Part shown: piece by piece, positions 13,693-19,717 of the stretch
How positions within the stretch are numbered: position 1 is the first letter of the stretch
Layout: each line of letters starts with the position of its first letter
NCBI GenBank assembly: GCA_037144095.1
Contig: JBAWXL010000060.1
Coordinates: 1-19,717 of the forward strand
DNA from: CAIXTV01 sp037144095
GTDB lineage: Bacteria > Bacteroidota > Bacteroidia > Bacteroidales > CAIXTV01
DNA: 19,717 nt
Direction of reading: 5' to 3'
Notes under the pieces: model-generated
Told to the model about the DNA's origin: nothing
The model's input: only the letters and a program-made list of their open reading frames with translations
The model's database searches: none
Program-made: the position numbers and the translations under genes

Positions 13693-16603
13693 CCTTAAAC
13701 AGTATCAAGTTTTACTGATAGAAGATAATTCGGGCGATGCACGTCTGATTGCTGAATATCTTAAAGAAGCGGCTGCTTCAACAATAACACTCACCATAAA
13801 AGAAAATCTTGGAAGTGGCATTGAATATCTTTCTTCTCATTATGTAGATGCAATCTTGCTCGATCTCTCCTTGCCAGATAGCTTTGGACCGCAGACCTTC
13901 CATAAGTTATATACGCAATTTGCTTCCATTCCTATCATCATTCTCACCGGGCTCGACGACAAAGATTTTGCTTTATCAATGATGCAGCAAGGAGCTCAGG
14001 ATTATTTGCCCAAAAACCAAATTAATCCCGAACTCATTTCAAGAACGATTTTATATTCTATTGAACGTAATCAAACAAATGAAAAACTAAAAAAAGCTTC
14101 TGATCATTGGAGTAGTACTTTTAATGCGATTCAGGATGGGGTCATTTTATTAGATAAAGACCAAAATATTATTGAATCCAATCAAACTTTTCTCGATTAT
14201 ACAAAAAAGACGCGTGAGGAAATCATAGGTAAAGCTTGCTATTCTATTGTGCATGGCACAGAATGTCCAATAAAAAATTGTCCGTTTTCAAAAGCAGATA
14301 AAAGTAATAAACGTGAATCCTTTGAATTGAGAGTAGACGAAAGACTGTATGAAGTGATGGTCGATCCTATTTTAGACGAAAACGGCAATTTGGGTGGAGC
14401 CGTGCATATTATTGCAGATATTACCGAACGAAAACGCATTGAGCGAGCCAACATAGAAAGCGAAAAACTTTTCTCCATTACCTTTCATTCATTACCCACT
14501 CCGGTGAGTCTTTCTGACATAAGCACCAACACCTGGATTGAAGTGAATGAAGCTTTTTTAAAAACCACCGGTTATAAACGCCATGAAATTGTTGGACATA
14601 CATTTCAGCAAATCAATTTGTGGAAAGACCCCGCAAAAAGGGATGAAATGACCCAAATGCTTCTTGAAAAAAAACGAGTAGAAGATTTTGAAGTTGAAAT
14701 CAACAAAAAGGATGGAAGCAGCGGAACCATGCTGATTTCAGTAGAAATTGTTCAACTAACCGCCCTACCCTATTTATTGATTATGGGGAAAGAAATTACT
14801 GAGCAGAAAAAGGCTGAACTTGCGATTAAAGAATCGGAAGCCCGCTATCGTGAACTCTTTGAAAATTCAATGATGGCAATTTCTGTAACAGATACAGATG
14901 GTTATCTCACTCATGTCAATAGGGCTTATGCTCAAATGTATGGTTATGAAAGCCCCGAAGAAATGATAGAACTAAAAATTAATGTAGAACAACTTTATGC
15001 AAATCCAAAGGATAGAGCAAAAGTGGTGGAAATCATTGAGGAAAAAGGGTTCATGGATCCAAGGGAAGTTGAAGTTATCCGTCGCGATGGAACACGTTTT
15101 TTTGTACTTGTTTCGGCAATGGTAATAAAGGATGCTTTTGGCAATCCACTGCGTTATCAAGCAAATCATATAGATATTACCGAGCGCAAGCAATCAGAAA
15201 AAACGCTGAACGACCTCATCGAAAAAAATCCGATGTCAATTCAAGTCATGAATCAGGAAAGCTTCACCCTCAAAACAAACCCTGCAAACACTTTGCTTTT
15301 TGGAGTGCCGCCTCCACCCGATTTCTCCATTTTTAACGATCTTCAAAATAAAGGATTTGGCGAATATGTGCTTCTTGCCAAAAAAGGCGAAGTAGTTCAT
15401 TTCCCTGATATTTATTATAATGTGCATGATGTTTTTCCCGAAATGCCGGATAAACCGGTTTGGGTACGTGCAGTGCTTTTTCCTTTAACAGACTCGGTTG
15501 GTAAAATAGAAAGATTTGTTTTCATGCATGAAGATATTACAGAAAGAAAGAAGGCAGAAGTGGCACTTTTGGAAAGTGAATCATCATTAAACTATGCTCA
15601 ACAAATTGCCAAAATGGGAAGTTGGGATTGGGATATAAACACTAACAAAGTCTCATGGTCTGAAAATTATTTTAATTTCTTTGGCTTAGATTCCAATAAA
15701 ATTGAACCTAGTTTCGAATTGTTCAAGAGTTTGGTGCATCCTGATGATGTTCAAATTTTAGATGAAAAATTAGCTTACATCATGGACAATAAGGAAGCTT
15801 TCAGTTATGATTTACGCATACTTCATCCAGATGGAACAATTAATTGGATATACAATAATGTTATTCCTGTAATTGAAGATGATAAAATCGTAAAATTAAA
15901 GGGCGCCTTTATTGATATCACTGAAATTAAGAATGCTGAGGAAGAACTCACTCTGACGTTGGAACAACTTCGACAATTGCATCAACATGTTGAAACAGCT
16001 ATTGAAAAAGAAAGGAAAGCCATTTCGCGCGAATTGCATGATGGACTAGGGCAGATGCTTACGGCAGTTAAGATGGATTTAGGTTATATCAAGAATCATG
16101 TTGCCGAACCTGTTGGTTTGCTAAAAATAGACTCAGTATCTGCACTTGTGAGCGAAACCATTAAAACTGTACAGAAACTCACCTCGCAACTGCGACCACA
16201 AAGCATTGACGACCTTGGGCTGATAGGAACTTTAAAAATTTATATAAGCGATTATCAAGACAGATTTGAAATTAATGTGGTTCTTGAAGCAAATGATAAT
16301 CTTGAACTAAAATCGGATATTTCTGTCATCATATATCGTATCGTTCTTGAGTCGCTGACAAATATAGCTCGACATTCGAAAGCAAAAAAAGTTTTGATAA
16401 AAATAAGGAAGAAGCATAATGAGGTCTTTGTAAGTATTGCTGACAATGGAATTGGTATAACTGAAAAGCAAATTAATGCAAAAGATTCGTTTGGTATTAT
16501 CAGCATGAAAGAAAGAGCAGCTTCGGTAGGAGGCACTTTCACCATTGGCAACAGAACCGAAGGCGGAACACTTACTGAACTTTGTTTTGCTTTGGATGAA
16601 TAA
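13685..16603 (+). CDS. Cytoplasmic hybrid kinase: REC - five PAS - HisKA_3 - HATPase
   Basis: A 972-residue soluble sensor kinase with no membrane helix. Its N-terminal receiver (about 6-128) has E13-D14, phospho-acceptor D60 (LLDLSLPD), T88 and K110. Five PAS domains follow (about 140-250, 258-375, 385-503, 505-620, 632-750). The first carries CYSIVHGTECPIKNCP (185-200), a cysteine/histidine pattern seen in other PAS sensors. The kinase core is of the HisKA_3 (NarX/DegS) type: ERKAISRELHDGLGQM with H785, N893 in LESLTNIARH, DNGIGI (920-925) and a GGT-containing end. Such kinases usually pair with LuxR-type regulators, but none is in the window. An N-terminal receiver ahead of the PAS domains suggests it takes input from the upstream phosphorelay. 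It starts inside the response regulator gene. Confidence 0.93.
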   Translation: MNDLKQYQVLLIEDNSGDARLIAEYLKEAAASTITLTIKENLGSGIEYLSSHYVDAILLDLSLPDSFGPQTFHKLYTQFASIPIIILTGLDDKDFALSMMQQGAQDYLPKNQINPELISRTILYSIERNQTNEKLKKASDHWSSTFNAIQDGVILLDKDQNIIESNQTFLDYTKKTREEIIGKACYSIVHGTECPIKNCPFSKADKSNKRESFELRVDERLYEVMVDPILDENGNLGGAVHIIADITERKRIERANIESEKLFSITFHSLPTPVSLSDISTNTWIEVNEAFLKTTGYKRHEIVGHTFQQINLWKDPAKRDEMTQMLLEKKRVEDFEVEINKKDGSSGTMLISVEIVQLTALPYLLIMGKEITEQKKAELAIKESEARYRELFENSMMAISVTDTDGYLTHVNRAYAQMYGYESPEEMIELKINVEQLYANPKDRAKVVEIIEEKGFMDPREVEVIRRDGTRFFVLVSAMVIKDAFGNPLRYQANHIDITERKQSEKTLNDLIEKNPMSIQVMNQESFTLKTNPANTLLFGVPPPPDFSIFNDLQNKGFGEYVLLAKKGEVVHFPDIYYNVHDVFPEMPDKPVWVRAVLFPLTDSVGKIERFVFMHEDITERKKAEVALLESESSLNYAQQIAKMGSWDWDINTNKVSWSENYFNFFGLDSNKIEPSFELFKSLVHPDDVQILDEKLAYIMDNKEAFSYDLRILHPDGTINWIYNNVIPVIEDDKIVKLKGAFIDITEIKNAEEELTLTLEQLRQLHQHVETAIEKERKAISRELHDGLGQMLTAVKMDLGYIKNHVAEPVGLLKIDSVSALVSETIKTVQKLTSQLRPQSIDDLGLIGTLKIYISDYQDRFEINVVLEANDNLELKSDISVIIYRIVLESLTNIARHSKAKKVLIKIRKKHNEVFVSIADNGIGITEKQINAKDSFGIISMKERAASVGGTFTIGNRTEGGTLTELCFALDE

Positions 16604-16656
16604 AGAAGATGCTAAATATCAAAATTTTCAAGATTCAGATAACGATTTAGTCCAAT

Positions 16657-16684
16657 TTGAATTTCTTTCTTTCATAAAATTCAA
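16657..16684. promoter_or_regulatory. AT-rich inverted repeat upstream of the toxin-antitoxin promoter
   Basis: TTGAATTT (16657-16664) and AAATTCAA (16677-16684) form an 8-bp inverted repeat followed by TTTT. It could be a weak terminator for the kinase operon, or a second operator half, since it covers the expected -33 region of the next promoter. Confidence 0.35.
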
Positions 16685-16694
16685 TTTTAAATCG

Positions 16695-16713
16695 TATTTT
16701 TGTCCTCAAAAAT
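16695..16713 (+). promoter_or_regulatory. Promoter -7 box with overlapping operator-like inverted repeat
   Basis: TATTTTTG (16695-16702) is an exact TAnnTTTG box, 18 bases before the antitoxin ATG. A perfect 7-bp inverted repeat, ATTTTTG-TCCT-CAAAAAT (16696-16713), covers the box and the expected transcription start. That is where an autorepressor of a toxin-antitoxin operon would bind. The box supports the antitoxin ATG at 16721 over a TTG at 16700. Confidence 0.55.
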
Positions 16714-16720
16714 TATTACT

Positions 16721-16945
16721 ATGACTTATAGACAAGTTTGTTCTGTTAAAAATAATCAGATTATTGTAACATTGCCAGCAGATTTCAGCAATAAAAAACA
16801 AGTTACAGTAATTGTTGATGATCAGGTTGACACAAAAGCTCACAAATTAGATCAGCTTAAAGCTGCATCAACAGATCCTTTGTTTCTTGCTGATATAAAG
16901 GAAATCCATCAGGATTTTGATCCCATTGAAAACGAAACGTTATGA
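16721..16945 (+). CDS. Antitoxin of a MazF/PemK-type toxin-antitoxin pair
   Basis: A 74-residue, acidic protein directly before the toxin and overlapping it by ATGA. The N-terminal part (MTYRQVCSVKNNQIIVTLPA and on to VTVIVDDQ, about residues 1-35) is predicted beta-rich and could be the DNA-binding, dimer-forming part. The C-terminal part (about 38-74, ending FDPIENETL) is acidic and probably unfolded until it wraps around the toxin. The sequence is not a textbook MazE or AbrB match, so the call rests mainly on position, size and charge. It probably represses its own promoter, where an inverted repeat overlaps the -7 box. Confidence 0.75.
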   Translation: MTYRQVCSVKNNQIIVTLPADFSNKKQVTVIVDDQVDTKAHKLDQLKAASTDPLFLADIKEIHQDFDPIENETL

Positions 16946-17322
16946 CCGTAAGAAAATGGAATATTTATCGCGCTAATCTTGATCCGGTTATTGGTTCTGA
17001 ACAGGGAAAATCAAGACCTGTTTTGGTAATTAGCGAAGATGAAATAAACGAAATTTTGAATACTGTAAACATCATTCCTATTACATCCCGAAAACCCGGC
17101 AGGCAAATTTACCCAAATGAAATTTTAGTGCCTTCCAATAACTTTGGTCTGGAAAAAGAGTCAATAATTCTTTGTCATCAAATACGAACTATAGACAAAC
17201 AAAGACTTTCTCTGCTTTATGGAAATATCAGCGATACGAAAATACAAAACGAAATATTTGAAGCTTTATGTTTCCAGTTTGGAATTGAACGTGTGATTTC
17301 ACTCACTTCTAATAAAGACTGA
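16942..17322 (+). CDS. MazF/PemK-family endoribonuclease toxin
   Basis: A 126-residue cytosolic protein with the standard MazF/PemK pattern: KWNIYRANLDPVIGSEQG (5-22), KSRPVLVISEDE (23-34), PITSR (46-50) and ESIILCHQIRTIDKQRL (73-89), then GNIS (94-97). R25 and T48 fall at the positions reported as catalytic in MazF enzymes. Such toxins cut single-stranded mRNA at short sites once the antitoxin is degraded; the cut site here cannot be predicted. The ATG overlaps the antitoxin stop by four bases. The pair lies between a signalling operon and a convergent DUF5723 gene, 57 bp from the latter's stop. All conserved regions are intact, so the toxin should be active. Confidence 0.92.
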   Translation: MTVRKWNIYRANLDPVIGSEQGKSRPVLVISEDEINEILNTVNIIPITSRKPGRQIYPNEILVPSNNFGLEKESIILCHQIRTIDKQRLSLLYGNISDTKIQNEIFEALCFQFGIERVISLTSNKD

Positions 17323-17379
17323 ATACAGCAGCAAAAGGCTTTATCTATTTTGTAAAGGTTAAATATAATGAATTTATGA

Positions 17380-18780
17380 TTACTGCAGCATCGAATCGAA
17401 GAGTGGAGGGTCTTTTCTGATTTTAGCTTTCTTTGCATCACTTTTGCCAAAGACAAGGTTAATACCAAAAGTGATATTCGTTTTTTTGGTATCGAGCGGC
17501 ATTATCAATCCGTATAAATTATCACTGATTGCATATAATTGAATTGGACCAATATTGCCATTCAGCCCTAAACCAAAATTAGTATACGTATGATTATGGA
17601 TAGAATAGGTTACGGCTATACCAAAATTCTTCCCGAAATCGCGATTATAAGAAAGCGTAACCGATGGTTTAAAAGTGTTTGGAATGAATTCGTTTCGCAG
17701 CATAACGCCAAAAATATCCTTAGGAGTAAGATTATAAAAACCTGCAAGGTAGAGTTTGGTGTTGATTTTGGAAGTGTAACTCTGATTGGTTTCTTTAATG
17801 TCGAAGGTATTCTTGATGCTATCTAAGAAATTATTCATATAATCCTGCTGAATGGCGTTTGATCTTACAAGTGAATCAATATTAAATCCCTCAAAGCTAA
17901 AACTCGAATTAGGGTTCTTACTCTGAAAGGTGCGGGGATTTTCTTTCCACTTAATAGAGCCAAACAAATCGACCACACTGGCAGAAAAGGAAAACTTATC
18001 GTTCAATTGATATTGTGCCCCAATATCAAAAGCCCAGCCATGATTCCGACCGTAAAAAGAAGTGTTTAAGTTTTTTGAATCGGGATATGAAGTGTGTTCC
18101 AACACATCAGAAACTCCGGTTAATGCAAAAGTGGTTTCATCCGTACTCAAAGTAACTTTTGACTTTTCGGAGTATATATTTGCTATCCCTATTAAATATT
18201 TCACACGAAAACCAGCCGAGATATTATTATTTATTTTTCGGGCAAAACTTAAACTTACATCATGATAAAATGTGGCATTAAGAGAATTACCCGTTATATC
18301 AATTGTTTTCCCTATAAATTGAGCATTTCCTTTTAAAATGAGTTTCAAGAAATCACTGGTATAGCCATAAGAAGCAATTATATTTTGGTTAAGGCCCAAT
18401 TGTAACCAGTTTCTTTTCCCAACATGAAATCCAAAAGCAAGAATTTCATCGTGAACTTCAAAACTTAATAAATTGTTTTTCGAAAGTCCGTTCAATACAT
18501 TATTCTGATCAAATATTAAAGAATCATCAGCACGTTTATGAATTAAATCATGATAAGAAAAAGCATTATTTTCGGCACCCACATTCCACATGGAAAGAAG
18601 TGGAAAACCAACATAATACTTGAAATTAGGGATATAAGAAGCATTTAAACGAGAAGATTGCGGTACATTTTTTAAATAATATAGGGTATAGCTATCCTGA
18701 GCTGAAATATCGGAATAATATGCAATTAGTAACAATAAGAGCAAGAATTTTCTGAAATGTTTTACTATTTTTCTATACAT
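17380..18780 (-). CDS. DUF5723 outer-membrane beta-barrel protein
   Basis: A 466-residue exported protein. The N-terminus (MYRKIVKHFRKFLLLLLLIA, cut near A27|Q28 in ISAQDS) is a signal peptide. The mature start follows the DUF5723 pattern: YYLKNVPQSSRLNASYIPNF, then YYVGFPLLS, a DDSLIF segment, and an LAFGFHVGKRNW strand. The rest alternates aromatic and polar residues in short strands, consistent with an outer-membrane barrel. Function of DUF5723 proteins is unknown; Bacteroidota gliding and type IX secretion proteins of the PorP/SprF type are superficially similar. A charged tail (DAKKAKIRKDPPLFDSMLQ) follows the last strand, so this is not a type IX secretion signal. It starts 11 bp after the stop of the upstream gene, forming an operon. 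Confidence 0.85.
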   Translation of the reverse strand: MYRKIVKHFRKFLLLLLLIAYYSDISAQDSYTLYYLKNVPQSSRLNASYIPNFKYYVGFPLLSMWNVGAENNAFSYHDLIHKRADDSLIFDQNNVLNGLSKNNLLSFEVHDEILAFGFHVGKRNWLQLGLNQNIIASYGYTSDFLKLILKGNAQFIGKTIDITGNSLNATFYHDVSLSFARKINNNISAGFRVKYLIGIANIYSEKSKVTLSTDETTFALTGVSDVLEHTSYPDSKNLNTSFYGRNHGWAFDIGAQYQLNDKFSFSASVVDLFGSIKWKENPRTFQSKNPNSSFSFEGFNIDSLVRSNAIQQDYMNNFLDSIKNTFDIKETNQSYTSKINTKLYLAGFYNLTPKDIFGVMLRNEFIPNTFKPSVTLSYNRDFGKNFGIAVTYSIHNHTYTNFGLGLNGNIGPIQLYAISDNLYGLIMPLDTKKTNITFGINLVFGKSDAKKAKIRKDPPLFDSMLQ

Positions 18781-18791
18781 ATAAATAATGT

Positions 18792-19717
18792 TTATTGATG
18801 ATAGTTATATTTAAACTTAACCTTGGCTCCTATTTTTAAATCCAAAGCATAATCCATATATATTTTTATATCCGATTGAGTATAATCATAAGACCATAAT
18901 TCGCTTTTGACAATTATATATTTAATTCTGTCCAGGGCTTTCAATCGAGTCCCATCTATAACTATATCAGTTATTTTATTAGTAGGAGTCTGAACCTTTA
19001 AATCAGGAGCCGGACCACTTTGGGCAGCTAATATCATTTGTTGATATGGATTTAATAAAGAATCTTTAATCGTATAAACTGAATCGGCAAAATAAAGCTG
19101 AATGTGGGCATCAACAGGAAATCCATTCGTTGCATTCACCCTTAAAAGTATCGATTCTAATTCGTCCACTCTATTGTAGTGAAAGGAAATGGTATCCCTA
19201 TGAACAAAGCCTTTAATCTTTCCCCAGAGTGGCACTTCAATTTTAAGTTTAGTTCCAAAACGAGACGTATCTAATATAAAATTCGGGATAGCTGGATTTG
19301 CTAAAGGATTAGTTGTTCCGGTTATATTATAAATGAATTTCTTGGGCGAAATGGACATCACTTGTAAAATATTAGAATTTGCAGAATTCAAAACATAAAT
19401 AGTATCATGACTCTGACCAAATTGAGATAAAGAAGGATAAGGTACTAATAAAGGATTAAAAAGTGTAGGACAAGAAACATTTACCATATAAGGAGGATTT
19501 ACACTGGATGCACCGTATAATTGGTTTACAATATAATTCACAGGCATTCCAACAGAGTTCCAGGTATATATTTTAGCTTTCATATCATTGAATTCAAAAT
19601 AATTTGAATAATTATTTTCGAAAATATCTAACAGAAAAGTATCCTGAGCTGTAAAAGTAAGTTGTCCCAAATAGCCATACATTTTACTGAATTGTAATCC
19701 TGTGATTTGATTACTAA
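18792..19717 (-). CDS. Conserved exported-looking protein of unknown function (5' part missing)
   Basis: The frame is open to the right edge, so the N-terminus is outside the window; an internal ATG at 19680-19682 is not the start, because at least 11 more codons precede it. At least 308 residues are visible, with no membrane helix, rich in beta-strand and aromatic residues. The C-terminal half (LRVNATNGFPVDAHIQLYFA, then VYTIKDSLLNP, and the end YMDYALDLKIGAKVKFKYN) has the look of Ig-like or beta-sandwich domains of Bacteroidota surface proteins. I cannot name a family with confidence. It is encoded 11 bp before the DUF5723 barrel and is probably its partner. A lipoprotein or Sec signal would be expected in the missing part. 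Confidence 0.75.
   Translation of the reverse strand, partial: SNQITGLQFSKMYGYLGQLTFTAQDTFLLDIFENNYSNYFEFNDMKAKIYTWNSVGMPVNYIVNQLYGASSVNPPYMVNVSCPTLFNPLLVPYPSLSQFGQSHDTIYVLNSANSNILQVMSISPKKFIYNITGTTNPLANPAIPNFILDTSRFGTKLKIEVPLWGKIKGFVHRDTISFHYNRVDELESILLRVNATNGFPVDAHIQLYFADSVYTIKDSLLNPYQQMILAAQSGPAPDLKVQTPTNKITDIVIDGTRLKALDRIKYIIVKSELWSYDYTQSDIKIYMDYALDLKIGAKVKFKYNYHQ

Overview
The window comes from a low-GC member of the Bacteroidota. The evidence is a set of TAnnTTTG promoter -7 boxes in front of several genes, almost no Shine-Dalgarno sites, a DUF5723 outer-membrane protein, and AT-rich intergenic DNA with Bacteroidota-style dispersed repeats. I cannot assign a genus. No rRNA, tRNA, CRISPR array, transposase or phage gene was seen.

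Left part (1-7908, all minus strand): a clipped unknown ORF overlaps the end of a YfhO-family membrane protein gene. Then come rpmH (ribosomal protein L34, too short for many gene callers) with a clear promoter and terminator, and a peptide-use group. That group is an OPT-family oligopeptide transporter, a stand-alone PqqD-like protein and the M20 dipeptidase PepD, transcribed in that order. rsmG (16S rRNA methyltransferase) follows, with a promoter that fixes its start. Middle (8143-10705): a secreted glucosaminidase with two LysM domains, then about 1.5 kb without a credible gene. That stretch holds an 8-bp repeat, a 15-unit 21-bp array with an invariant CGCG core, a 109-bp direct repeat flanking a small inverted-repeat element, two further inverted repeats, a GC-rich island and a strong terminator.

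Right part: a plus-strand signalling operon (10706-16603) encodes a membrane-bound HisKA sensor kinase, a single-domain response regulator and a cytoplasmic REC-PAS5-HisKA_3 kinase, the last two overlapping by 8 bp. A MazF/PemK-type toxin-antitoxin pair follows, with an inverted repeat lying over its promoter. On the opposite strand, a DUF5723 outer-membrane protein follows an exported-looking protein of unknown function whose start lies beyond the right edge.

The best candidates for something undescribed are the CGCG array, the composite repeat beside it, the PqqD-like protein between a peptide transporter and a peptidase, and the DUF5723 two-gene unit. None is shown to be a new system by sequence alone.
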